This document shows, in pieces, positions 46,734 through 58,200 of a DNA stretch of 64,000 nt. The notes below the pieces were generated by a model, which was not told the DNA's origin, did not search any database, and saw nothing but the letters and a program-made list of their open reading frames with translations. Each line of letters starts with the position of its first letter. The first letter of the stretch is position 1. The position numbers and the translations under genes were made by a program. Origin of the DNA: Deuterostichococcus epilithicus (lineage: Eukaryota > Chlorophyta > Trebouxiophyceae > Prasiolales > Stichococcaceae); contig JAVTLE010000005.1 in assembly GCA_033439295.1 (NCBI GenBank), positions 3,584,501-3,648,500 on the forward strand, given 5' to 3'.

Positions 46734-48990
46734 TCACACCGCCACGCTCACGACAGTCCTAGTACCGCAGGCGCACACTGTCAGCCATGACACAAATGTC
46801 AGTGGCGACAGCTGCAGGAGCTGCGGCAGCAGGTCTATCTGGCTGCTTCGAACCATGCACATGGCGTAGCTCGAGGTCGCAAACGCTACCCACCTGAAGA
46901 TCTGCTCCTCCACTACAAATAGCATGCGGCCCACGCCGGCAGAGTCATACTGCCCATCAAAGGGCAGCCCGTCCATGTGCCAGCCGTACATGCCGCGCTT
47001 CAGGTGCGCCACCTGTATCTGTACCTGACCACCAAGCGCCGGTCAGCAGGTGTGCTGGCTGATCCTGGCCGTGTCAAGATCGTGTAAACAGGGACAGCCC
47101 CCACGCAGGCTGGTCAGGAAGCCGAAGGAGCGGTGCGTCTAGCGGTTGCCAGTGGTTGGGGGCACCTGCCAACATATGTGCATGTCACTCGCATGCTGTA
47201 CTGGCTGACTGCTGCAGAGGAGCAGCTCGAATCTTTGACAAGTCTATATAAGCACACGGTTGCATCGTGCTCCTCCAAATTGAAGAGGGCGTCTGCAAAC
47301 ATGACCAGCTGCGCGCCTTCGTCAGGGGGAAGCCGCTGTCCAGGTTGCCTGCCAGATTGTACGCCGCCTTGAGCGACCGGCTGATCTTGCTGCTGGAGAA
47401 GTTCTCGTTGGGGATGAACGTCTGCAGGGTACGACAGGTGGGACTTGGCCTGAGCGGCTGCAGTGAAACCATTGTCGTGACACTTGCAGACGTCAGCCAG
47501 CAAGGCATTGCGGCGCATTGTTGCTCGGCCCAGCCTCTAGCATTTGCAGCCTGACGCCATTAAACTGCTGGACGACAGACAGGAACACTGTGTGCGTATG
47601 CTTGCCACTTGGAGAAGGACCAAGGACGAGAACGCACCCCGCCAATGTCGCACATCAGGTTGACGCCAGGGCCGCCTGCGTATTTTGCAACTGTGGTCTA
47701 GGCATCGTGGTGCTCAAACCGGGCCTCGCTCAAACATGCACTGCGTCCCCACAGAGTCCCCCAGGTCGTCCAACTCAGATTGTGTTGCCCACAACATCCG
47801 CGAAGACCTGGCATGGGCGCAGCTGTTTGCGCTCGTCTGACCCAGCAACATCTTGCCCTGGTTTGTTGTCGACGAGCTGCTTTTGCAGATGAGAAACATT
47901 TGGACAATCAAGTTCAAAGCGCAGCGCCCACCCGGCATCGCACGGCTCCTGCATGAAGGCCTCGTTAGACTCCACCGGCTTGACGCCCATGCTCTGAAAG
48001 CAGGCCGCCCGGATCCACGCCTTCAGGCTCGCGCTCTTTAGGTCCGTCTGCGGGCAAAGCAAGACCACAGGCTCGCTTATTACAGCACCTGCTTGCGTAG
48101 GAGAAATTGATTTTGGTGCTCTTTTGTGTGCAGAAGCCAAAGGCTTTGTGTGTTTGTGCTCTCGGTTGATGATATGAATGTAGCACAGCGGGATTCCTTA
48201 TCAGCAATCAGGTCTGACGGCGCCAAAAGGTTGTGTCTCCCCAAAGCCTGCCATCATGTGTACTACCAACGATTTATCAGGCATCCTGGCAGTCCGTCAT
48301 GTACCTAGTCATTCTGGCATGCAGACTGGCACGCAGCGCAGCCTGAGGGCTTGCACAGTCGGCTGCCAACGCTGGAGGGGTGCATATTGCCGCATGGCCG
48401 CAAGGGCACGCGAAGCCAAAGTTGAACACGTGCCTCTCTATACAGCGGCACGTTGATCGCACCGGAGGGGTGCGCCACGTACAAGCGCGATGTTGGGCGC
48501 ACGTCTTCAAACAGTACCCACTCGCCCGTCTTTACCGCCTGCTCCGCCATCTTCGGCGGCAGGCTCTCAAATCGCTGCATGAGCGGCGAGTTGTGCATAT
48601 CAAGTCGCCGTGATCGGACACTGTCAGAAATACTTCCTCACGCCGCCGCCGCAGAGCAGACAGCAGCACATTGTCTGTAAACCTTCCTCAACACGCCGCT
48701 GCCGCAGAGCAGACAGCAGTAATGTGCGCCAAGTGTTCAGGCACAACGGATGCGCCTCTGGCGGCCCGTGGACGCACCTGGCTGGTCAGCCACTGGTGCA
48801 TCATGGGCCAGGTCGTCCTCCGTTGGTTCCATGCACGGTCTGGATCCAACTGCACCTGCCGCGCTTCATTTTTGGTGCAGGCTGCGGTTGCTGCCGTTCT
48901 GACGGCCGCTGCCCGCCGCAGATGCCGCGACGCCGGGGTGCGACCGAATCGAATGGTCTGCAACGGTCGCAGGAGTGTGCACGCGGGGCA
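46734..48990 (-). CDS. Rhodanese-like domain protein, probably chloroplast; exon model incomplete
   Basis: Sulfurtransferase-fold protein. Recognisable minus-strand exons: about 48990-48778 (Ala/Arg-rich, transit-like, ends PMMHQWLTSQ before a GTGCGT donor); from 48574 (RFESLPPKMAEQAVKTGEW, FEDVRP, HPSGAINVPLYR), the classic first half of the fold; from about 48048 (LKSASLKAWIRAACFQSMG); 47675-47638 (VNLMCDIGG), which supplies the Cys of the active-site position; from 47421 (TFIPNEN, SRSLKAAYNLA); and 47024-46894 (VAHLKRGMYGWHMDGLPF), the end of the domain. The order matches plant chloroplast rhodanese-like proteins. Some joins do not agree in phase, so short exons or unusual splice sites are missing. 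The start codon is not found and probably lies in an upstream exon. The 3' end is either the open-frame stop at 46734 or a spliced terminus nearer 46835. Confidence 0.75.
48632..48721. repeat. Direct repeat in an intron of the rhodanese gene
   Basis: A block of about 40 bp containing GCCGCAGAGCAGACAGCAG occurs twice, about 52 bp apart, between the two N-terminal exons. It is a tandem duplication with minor differences. Confidence 0.8.
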
Positions 48991-49508
48991 CACAATGAGT
49001 CTGTACGAGTTGAAGTACTACAACGCGGAAAAACCAGGCTCGCAGTTTCCAGGCTCGAAGGCACAAGAGCAAAAAGATTCTGTTCCAAGAATTGACGGAG
49101 CAATGAGCGTGGTCCTGCCGTTCGATGGACAGGCCCACTCGGACTCTGCTGACCTCGCTTGGTGACGATCTCATCATAACGATGTGACAATGAGGTGACG
49201 CAAATGACGTTGCCACCATCGGCTTCGACTCGAAACGCTGGCACGTAAACGAAAGCGTATGTGCGGGCTTCAGGGTGCAGCTAGACGCACGACGCTGCTT
49301 GGTTTGCGACCGCAATCTGAAGCAGCCGCAATCTGATCGCACGTGAGTGTGAGATCAGAGATATTTTGGAGCTTTTTCGTGTCGGGCACTACCTCTTCTG
49401 AAGTATTGAAACGGACGGAACGCAATCTAAACATACGACCAGTCGCGCGGCATCGTACATTCAGAGAGGCAGAGGAACATGCAGCTCCCGCTGGGCCGCC
49501 ATGTCGCC
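48991..49508. other. Region between the rhodanese 5' end and the VPS2 3' end
   Basis: About 520 bp. It probably contains the first exon and promoter of the rhodanese gene. A minus-strand open frame with an ATG near 49342 is a candidate but has no decisive support. It also holds the VPS2 3' UTR. Confidence 0.35.
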
Positions 49509-51952
49509 CTACGACTTCCGCAGGTTGTTCAGCCGGGCTTGGAGGTCGTCATCAATGCCATCCCCCTCTGACACCCCCATGCCGCCACCGCCGCCGCCAC
49601 CTGCACTGCCGCCACCACCACCATAGCCGCCAGCACTCCCGCTGCCGCCCGCAGGAGGTCCGCCGCCGCCATGGCGTGGGCCGCCACCGCCGCCGCCGCC
49701 GCCCGCTGACTCTCCAAGCGGCTCTGCCATGGCCTCCTGGATGACAAGAGCCACAGCGTTTCAGAAGATCACAGCTTGTGCGGGTGGCCACGGTGCGATG
49801 GCACAGCATGGCAAAAGCTGCCCTGACGGTAGGATCGCGGGAGACCACAACATACCAACAATAAGGCCAGCAGGCCACGATGCACGCCAACTTGCAATTC
49901 TCTCCCTTTCCACATCTTGCTCTGCCACTGTCCAGACAGCAGCGGGCAACGTCACCGGCCTGCTGCACAGCCGGTGCTGTGGTATGCCCTGGCGCATTAA
50001 GCAGTGTGCTGTTCCCTGCTTGTGCTGGCTCTGCTTCGAGCACAAGCAGCAGGCAGCCCACATCACTGACCTGACGAACTGGCTCTGCTGCGGCGCGTCC
50101 GGGCGCCGTCAGCAGCGTGCTGTTGAGGTCGATGCCAATCTCGTCCAGCACCGAATTCACCAGTTCGTCTGTTTCGCCCTCTTCGTCCTCGCCCTGTTGC
50201 AAGATGAAGAATTGATCACATCTGAACTTGCTTGTCGAGATCAACGCGTTCAACTGATGACCAGCTGTGATGATGTACCACCGCAGAACATGGACGGGCA
50301 GAGGGAGAGTTTGAACAGCTGGTCATCGGTTTTAGTCTGCTGATGCTCTGCTTGCACCCCGCATGCATTCTAAGCCCGACTGGAAGGCTGATGCGTTAGC
50401 CCGACTTCAGCGCAATGCAGGCTGGCTACAATCGCCGGCATGCTGGCTGCATCAGACTTGCGTCGGCTGCAGCTGCCAAGGGACTCATCCTCATCTTCAG
50501 GCAGCAGCCTGTTTGACATTCCTGCAGGCGCCTCACAGGCACTATCGAAAGCAACTTATGACGCCGCTGTTCATGCATTTGATCTAATTTGCAGTCATTA
50601 CTGTTTGCACCTCGAAGGCGTCATCGATTGCGTCGCCCATGACGTCGCTGGTCATCTCCATGCGCTCGTTCTGCATCTCAAAGTCCCGCATGATCTTCTG
50701 CAGCGCCGGCATGTTCATCTGTCGGTTCATCGCGCCCATCGCCTGCAAGAGGGCAAACAGGCCAGCCGTGAGTGCCCTGATTGGATGGTCGCGGGTGGCA
50801 GAGAACTGACGAGGCGATGAAACCACCTTCACAGCTTTCCTGTGCAAGCCACAGCCAGCTGGCAGTAGCAGAGCAATGTGCTGCACGTGCAAGGCCCGAA
50901 TGCAGGAATGTCTGGAGAGCTCGGCCCAACGGCCACGTCAGTCGAGAACGCTCACCCTGGTGGCTCCTCTCATGGCCTCTGACATAGCCTGCGTCGATTT
51001 CAGCGTCTGCAGGTACAGAACCACCGTCAGCAAATGTGCTGGCTGAACATCACCCGCATTCGAAAGCAGCAGCTGCGCGGCACGAGCAGAGGCGGCCCCA
51101 CAGCTGTCGAACATGCCATTGGCTGCATGCCGAGACATACATTGCCCTGCAGGTGGTGGCGCGTTCGACGCCACAGCAACAATAGATGTGTGCGCGCGCA
51201 TCCATGGAAAAAGGTTTCCAGATGTGATCGCAACCCACCGCCATGCGTAGCGACACAGCCTGCAGCTGCGACTTGAGCTGGTACATCTTGGTGATGGCGT
51301 GCCGATTTCGCACCATCGACTTGGCCATCACCTTTACCGACTCCTGCTCGCACACACAGGTCAAGACTCAATGGAGGTGCAATTGCGACTGCAGCCCGAG
51401 AAAACAGCCTATGGTCCCTCTGAGTGTCGCACCAACTCGCGGCAGGGCTTGAAGCAGCACTCGGTAATCCCCTGTACACCCCCAAGCCGAGCTGCAGCGG
51501 CCACCAGGTGCAGCTCGAGTCGCAGCAAAATGACAAGCCGGCTCCGGAGCGCCCACCATCTGGTTGGCTTTGGCCATCTTCTTGATCTCCGCGATCAGCT
51601 TCTTGTCCTGATTCTGCAGCCCCATGCGCTCGCGGTCCAGCTCCCGAATGGCCTTGTCCAGCATGCGCTTGTTCTCCCGCAGCAGCTCTGTGCAAGGACA
51701 GGCAGACGGACGGTGACTTATAGTGGGGCTTCTTCAATGCGCGGATATGCAACGGTGGTCATGATTTCAGTGCACGACAGCTCAAATGAGCAGGAAGCGT
51801 TCGTAGAGCCACCGTCGATGCAAAGCCTGGCAGCAGGATAACGTGCGTCCATGTGTGCGCTGAATGGCATGTGCAGACGGCAATTGGCAGTGTGAGCGCA
51901 GGGTTCTCATCCAACCTGCCGGCGTCTTCTTCTTCTTGAAGAGGAACGACAT
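49509..51952 (-). CDS. VPS2: ESCRT-III subunit VPS2 / CHMP2, 7 exons
   Basis: Core ESCRT-III filament protein acting with VPS24 in endosomal sorting, cytokinetic abscission and membrane repair, disassembled by VPS4. Minus-strand exons: 51952-51916, 51687-51557, 51343-51239, 51006-50956, 50742-50611, 50193-50071, 49736-49509. Phases all agree: 807 nt, 268 aa. It starts MSFLFKKKKTP, the typical basic amphipathic N-terminus. Then come ELLRENKRMLDKAIRELDRE, AKSMVRNRHAITKMYQLKSQ, STQAMSEAMRGATRAMGAMN and DVMGDAIDDAFE. The C-terminus LQARLNNLRKS fits the MIM1 motif that binds VPS4 MIT domains. A Gly-rich linker of about 45 residues between helix 5 and the MIM makes it longer than human CHMP2A (222 aa). 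It is divergent from Psb27. Confidence 0.95.
49943..50015 (-). repeat. Echo of the 3' edge of VPS2 exon 6
   Basis: On the minus strand, the exon end coding NSTLLTAPGRAAAEPVRQ is followed 111 bp later, inside intron 6, by a decayed copy that would read NSTLLNAPGHTTAPAVQQ. Similarity continues past the donor into intron sequence (SDVGCLL against GDVARCCL when translated). This copy has CAGGCCGGT where the real donor is CAG|GTCAGT. Confidence 0.85.
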
Positions 51953-52413
51953 GATGCTCGACCGTGTGTGACAAGGGCCTGACGCAGTGCCTAGTTCAAG
52001 CTGACGCTTGCTTGACCTCAGACGACAGTGTGCCTTGCGGAGCAACTCGTTGCCCTCCGCTGCGAGCTGTGCGATATGCAAGCCACGATACAGCTATGTT
52101 ATATTTCACAAGCTCTTCTGCGAGTCCAGACCAGAGGGTGCAAGTTACAGTCAGCGGTCAGATCCGGGTTCGAGCTGACACTACAATTGCTCGGCACAAA
52201 CCAGGCTGCGCAGTAAGGTGGTGCAGAAGCACAGCAATTGAATGCAACTCTCTTCTTGCAGCGTTCCGAAAGTGCCCCAGCGCTCCCCAGCTTCCTTTGC
52301 AACATCTGAATGGGACTCCAGATTCACCGACATGGTTTCCGGAAAAATCCCAAGAAATTTCAGAGATCGCACTGTGTTGTCTTGAGCAGTAATTACCTGC
52401 AGCACGTACCGAC
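51953..52413. promoter_or_regulatory. Bidirectional promoter region of VPS2 and Psb27
   Basis: 461 bp separate the two divergent start codons. No TATA box was confidently found. Light-dependent regulation of Psb27 would be expected to act here, but no specific element is visible. Confidence 0.45.
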
Positions 52414-54238
52414 ATGGCAACGGCGACAATGGCCTCAAACACTGCAGCCTGCCGCTTCAGCGCTCCAAAAGCGTTCACATCGGGCAGGATAAGTGGTGCT
52501 GGCACCCGTGCACCGCGTCTCGCCGTGAACGCCGCAGCAGCCCGGGCCAATGGTGCTGAGGTGATCAGAAACATGTGCATGGCGATTGCAGTGAGTCTGC
52601 ACACCCATAGCGACCGGATTCTGAGAAGTTCTTTCGTGCATCTGAGCAGCAGCTGACACGCTGCATGTCGCTGCATACAAGGCAGCACTTCCCCGACAAA
52701 ACGCGACGTGAAAAGGCTGACTGTGTGGAACAGGCAGTCTGGTCGGGCAGCGTTTGCACTGCGCAGTCGCCGTGTGCACAACCTGTTCCAGGCCGATGGG
52801 CGCTGCGTTTGCACAAACGGACCAGAGGACAATTTCCTGACGATTTTCTGCTTTGGTGCTGCAGAACACGCGGCAGTCATCTGTGTTTGCACGCCGTCCC
52901 CTGCTCGGCATCGCTGCGGCAGCGGCGGCGGCGTTGTTGGCGGGCTCGGGCCCTGCCGATGCGGCGTCCCGCACCGCGCTGTTCCAGCAGGTGCATAAGA
53001 TCCACAAGCCGTCGAACATGGCATGATAAGGCCTGCAAGCAGCTCTGAGGTCGACAGCACAACCTTTGCGGCTGCTGCATGTGTTCTACCTCTCGCACAC
53101 TGAAGCATCTGCTCGTTTGCTGCGTAGTATTACGACAAGACGGACGAGATCCACGGTGGGTGCCTCTCCCCCAGAAATTTCCCCGCATCGCATCGTACAC
53201 TGTCGAGCTTAAACAATGCCAATGCGCCTGCGCAGTAGAACAGCAGCAGAAATTCTGCATGCTCACAGCTGCTGGACAAAGGGCACTGCACTGGTCTGTG
53301 TGGTGACCTCCTCGCACTTGAGAGCCACAACAAGGGCAGTCGTGCTGGCGGCGCATCAGGCTGTGCTGAAGTTAACATGGCTGCCTGCCCTCGCAGCGGC
53401 GCTGCACCGGGTGCTGGAGGTGGACCCCGGTAATGCAGACAATACGCAGGCTCTGGACAATGTGGCGCTGTTCCGGGACGAGGCTAACGAGTGCGTTTTC
53501 CCCTTGCATTCAATCTTCCCTGCAGCGCTTATTTCACAGCATCCCTGCCTTGCAGCCTGCTCCATGTCGAGTTTCTCATGCACCCCACCCTCCTGCACCC
53601 TGCCCTGCTGCGCCCCGGACCAATTGTGCATCGTTCTTGTATCACGGGCCTGTTGCAACGCCTGCAGCTGGGTGGGCTCATACCGGGGGACGATGAGCGT
53701 CGGCCGCAAGTCGTTTGCGGAGACTTACGGTGAGGGCATTGCCGCAAAGGCGTAGGCTGGCAGCATGCCCGAACAGTTGCGTCATGCCCATGTGTGCAAC
53801 CTGACCACACGACATACACAAGTTGCAACTATGTTCTGCATGTTTCTGCATCATGACCCCTCGGGCCTGACACTTTTTGCAATGATGGCGTGCAGCGGCA
53901 ATCAACACCGTCCAGGGGCATTACACCTCACGAGGCTCAGATGTGCACAAAGTTTCTTTTGTCCTTGAAGCCAGCAACTCAGGGACTGCAGCCTACCGCC
54001 TGCGTCATGTTCGTAGTGCACACAATGTCGCATCTGACACACATGCAACAGGGTTCATTTGCTGGCTAATGTGTTATGAGGAGGATTGCGAAACTGCAAA
54101 ATGGTAAACTATCTTCTTCTGCAGGCGCCACTGCCCACGAAGACGAAGGCATCCGCCGAGAAGAAGCTGGCGTCTGCGGAAGCGTTTCTGAAGCGTGAAA
54201 AGGCAAAGGACGCCACGCCGACTCCCAAGGGGAAGTAG
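52414..54238 (+). CDS. PSB27: Photosystem II assembly protein Psb27, thylakoid lumen, 7 exons
   Basis: Psb27 is a small lumenal four-helix protein that binds CP43 during PSII assembly and repair. Exons: 52414-52560, 52865-52990, 53128-53155, 53397-53490, 53668-53729, 53896-53942, 54125-54238. Phases agree: 618 nt, 205 aa. Residues 1-~58 form a Ser/Ala/Arg-rich chloroplast transit peptide. A twin-arginine lumen signal follows (ARRPLLGIAAAAAALLAG, RR at 59-60) with an ADA cleavage site near 79-81. The mature part reads YYDKTDEIH, ALDNVALFRDEANDWVGSYR, RKSFAETYAAINTVQGHYTS, then APLPTKTKAS and a Lys-rich end, in the same order as YRRxx...SYxxMYSALNAVSGHYxSFG..PIPxK in known Psb27. Exon 6 is only 47 nt but carries the conserved GHYTS, and without it the motif is lost. 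The C-terminal tail after FLKRE is longer than usual. Confidence 0.85.
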
Positions 54239-55266
54239 AGGGCAGTTTGATTTGCGCAATCTAGTTACTGCTACGAACTCGTTAACCTCGACACCAATCG
54301 ACACCAGTCGGCATAGTCTTCTGCCGGCAGCGATGCGATTGGCTCACATCGCTACCTAGTCGGCTGCGCCAGGCAGCTTGAGGTGGCGATTGAGAGGCGC
54401 CCAATATCTAGCATGAGATTGCTTGGACCACCGCACTGGCCGCATGAAGCCTGCTGCAGCCGCCACTGATTGGCTTATAGTTGGTCATGCTCGGACGTAG
54501 TATTGGGTGGTGCCGCGGCGGCAAGCAGTGGCAGTTTTGTACGGGTACCTAGCTGGGTTTGCAATTCTGTAAACTGTTCTAGTGCATTGTTGGAGTGACA
54601 GTGCTCGCTCCGACGTAAAGGTTTAACCTAATATACAGCGATTCGACCATGCCATGACATCTAATTTGATTTGATCCATCAATCGACCTGGCGAGAAGCT
54701 CCCTCGACTATTCGGTGGACCCCGGCACAATGCAAGTTCCAAGCCAGATCGACAGCAGAAGCCCTTGACCAGTTCCTCAAAGCCGTCAGTGACAATTGTA
54801 CGTTTGTGGGGCGCAGTAGCTCTCTGTTGTGGCCAAGAGGTTGTTTCCAGGTGGGTGTGTTCGACCCAGCTGCACGGTAGCGGTCCACTCTGCTCTCTCT
54901 GGGGCATTGCATGCCGTCTCGACGCAATGACCTCACGGATCACATGGAGTAACACGCCTGAGACACCTTGCGACACAGCTCGCGAACACGCATGGTGATC
55001 TAGGCATCAACTTTCGGAACGTTGTCCGGTCCTCAGACTGGCGAATAGCAGCAGCTGGGACAATTCTGATTATCCAAGTCTCGACAGATGCAGCTGTGCA
55101 TGGCAGCCTAGTCGACCCCGCCTCGGAATGAGCAAGCTTTCAGGCAGTGCTGTGACGCAGGCCAATCCGGTTAGCTTGAGGCCGACGTCTGCCATGTGCA
55201 TTCCTGCACAGCATGAACACGCCATGTCGGCTGTGCGCAGGCTGTGAAGGCGTTGCACCCGGTGCG
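54239..55266. other. Intergenic: Psb27 3' UTR and upstream region of the next gene
   Basis: About 1 kb with no recognisable gene. A TGTAA motif, the usual green-algal polyadenylation signal, lies at 54568-54572, about 330 bp after the stop and well placed for Psb27. Nothing else was identified. Confidence 0.5.
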
Positions 55267-58200
55267 ATGGCTACGCCATGGGGGGGTGGCAGCGCCGCCA
55301 ATGGCGGCAGCAAGGACGGCAGCGCCAGCAGCGGGAGGTTTACGAGCCCCCGCGCCGGCGGTAACGGCTTTGGGCGGCGTGAGGGAGCGCCTGCCCAGGG
55401 TATTGCTGAGCTGGCAAATGCGGCGCGTGAGCAGATGCAGCAATTGTTTGGCAGGTGGGTGAATGGACACACAGCCCATGCCATGGCCTCTGGCTAGGGC
55501 ACGTGTGAGCAAGCGTAGCGGGGCAGCCGATAGGGCAAGGTCATGACATGCTTTGTTCCTGCTGCAGCAGCTGCAGCAGAGCCCCACCATGCTGGAGCAT
55601 GACAAACGCTTCTGCGTGTTTTTTGGTTGTGGGGAGTGGCCGTCACTGAAGCAAGCTCGTGCCGAGGGGTGCTTTCTGGGCCCGCGGGAGTTCGTGACCC
55701 TGTCAAAGACACCCTCCTAACAAGCAGTCGGAGGGACTGCAAATGTTTTGACCGTGACTGCCGCCTGTCTGCACGGGGTTTGAACTGGTTTCATGTTTCA
55801 AGCGCAGGCCGTCCGCAGCGGCAGCTGAGCCGCCCACGCTCGCCACTGAGTCTGCGCCGCAAGCGGCGTCCACCATCAGCCACACTCCAATGACCATCTC
55901 CCCCTCCAACAGTCTATCTGAGGCGCTGGCCCTCGATGTGAGTAGATGCGCAAGCCTTTCTGGTGTCGGGCAACACCAATCGAACTATCCCTGCAGCACA
56001 GACTGCATGAAGCCGCTGTCCCGAGAACAGGACTAGTGTGCGGGAGCTCGGAGAGACAAAGGCCAGCAGCAGGACCCGATCCTTTACGTGTACGCGCAGA
56101 CGGAGGAGTCATCGCTGACATTTGCCCGCGCCGCCGCCGCTGGCACCGGCACCGACAGGGCAGTGCTCGACGCCCAGACCTCGCCTGTTGCCGTGCCGCC
56201 AGGCGGCGTTGCAGCTGCTGCGACACCAGGACTTCCAGGGCTGAGCGCGGCGGCGGCCTTTGGCAGCCCCGCAGACGGCGAGGGGGCGGCGTCTCCGCAC
56301 AGCCTCGACACCGCTGCCTGTGCAGGTGCGCACAACCTTTGTCCTGCCCTCCAGGAGGACAGGCTGCCTGTGGTGTGGCAGCACTGTCTGACGGCCACGG
56401 CTTGAAGGCTGGGTGCCGGAACTGTCGAGTCAGCTGCCTCGGCCCTGTGCGGCATGCGACGTGCTGCGCACGCCGCCGCGCACACGTCCGGCGTGCATGC
56501 CTGAGATGCAGACATTGCTGCGGCAGCGTCAACCGTTGTGTCACCTGCTCCTGCAGAGGTGGAGCGCAGCGGCGCGAGCGCTGCTGTGGACGGTCTGCGG
56601 CAGCTGTTGGGCGACCAGGAGCGGCTGTCGCAGGTGCAGAGCAATCGCTGTCAACCTAGGATCGGACAGCAAACGTTGCCTGTGACACGAACCTGGTGGT
56701 AGTATGGTCAGTCAAGTCTGAAAGTTGCAGCACGCAACAGCCTGGGGGCTGGCAGCTGTTTGCCCCAATCCTGGCGCTATGTACAAACCTGCCAGCAGGC
56801 CCTTGCGGTGCTGGGACTTCACTGTCACTGTCGAGGCAGACTGGCCCGATCGTGGCATGGGTTGCCGCCCAGAGTCAAAGCGCCACAGTGTGGTCACGGC
56901 CTGACTCGTCCTGCCTCAACCTTGCCTCGAACTTCTTTACCTCCTCCCCAGGCTGCGTTGGAGGCACGGAAGCAATGCACAATCAGCTCAGCCTCCACCA
57001 AACCCAATCCGGGTCTCACAACCTAAAGCATACATCCCTGGCGAAACCCTCCGCCAGGTGCTGACGGAGCGGCGGGAGGCGATGCGCAAGCGAACCTCGG
57101 CGGGCTTGGCGGCAGTGGACGCTCTTGGGCCGGGCGCCACGCTGCTGCTGCTGGCGGTCGCGAGCGCAGCGCTGGCGTGGAGCCACGGTGGCGCGGGCCT
57201 CCACTTTGCCGCCTGGCTGCTGAGGTGCGCTCTGCCACTGAGCTTACCTTGTGAGGGGAGACGGGCTCCGCTTCTGCCGCTGCGGCTGCAGTTGCTGGGC
57301 ACGCCGCGGTCTCTACAGCTGCTGGGCACCGCCAGGGCTTGCAGCAGTGCAGGGTCGTGGCACTGTTGGCTGAGCCCCTGCCACGATGGTGTACAACCGC
57401 ACGAGGCCCTGGCGGCGGCGGCACCCGCTTTGGCATGCAGCCTGCACACTGCCAAGCAAGCGCGGCGCTTTGCTGGCGCTGCCAGCAGAGCCTGGATCTG
57501 CCAAACCTGCGACACAGCGGTGCTGGGAACCCTTCCGTCATTACCTCAGCAATCTGGGCAGAAGCAGTGCACAGCGACAGGCTGCACATCGCACAGACGA
57601 CAATTCACGCCGCGGCGCTTACTCACTGCGGCAGGGACCATGGCGCGGAGGCGGTGGCGGCAGTGTGCCTAGCGATCGTGGCACTCAAGGCGGCGCTTGC
57701 CGCGCACCTGGACACCCGACTGCGCAACTTCCTGGACGGCATGGACGACATGCAGGTGGGCGAGGGTTTAGAAGGTTTCCGTGGCTGGCAGCTGTGCAGC
57801 TGCTCCCCTTGTGGCGTCGCTTTGCTCACGGTGCTGCCGGCCGGGGCTTGCCCGCAGGAGCTGGTGTAGAGGAGTCGTGATGTGCGCAGGGGGACCCTGA
57901 GCAAGTGTGGCCTGAACAGCCGGACCGCAGGAGCAAGCGACCGCGCTGCATGCTGCGGACCAGCATTCAGGCGCACATAGGACATGCACTCCTTATTGTC
58001 GCTGCTAGCTGTCAAAGGTGGTGCGCACTGCCTGCAGGCGTCGGTCAAGCTGGTGCAGGTGATGCAGGAGGACGTGCACACCATGCGCGTCATCATCGAG
58101 CGCATGCAGGCAGGCCAATTCATCTTGGGGTTTCTTGCATGCCTGGTGTGATGCGTGGTGCGGCTGCAGTTCTGTTCACCTCTCGGCTTGCCTTCTGACC

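Noticed and set aside
53730-53758. Psb27 exon 5 read through to a TAG (GEGIAAKA end)
   Set aside because: This ending loses the GHYTS motif, and joining to the last exon breaks phase; the GTGAGG donor at 53730 plus the 47-nt exon restores the family sequence.
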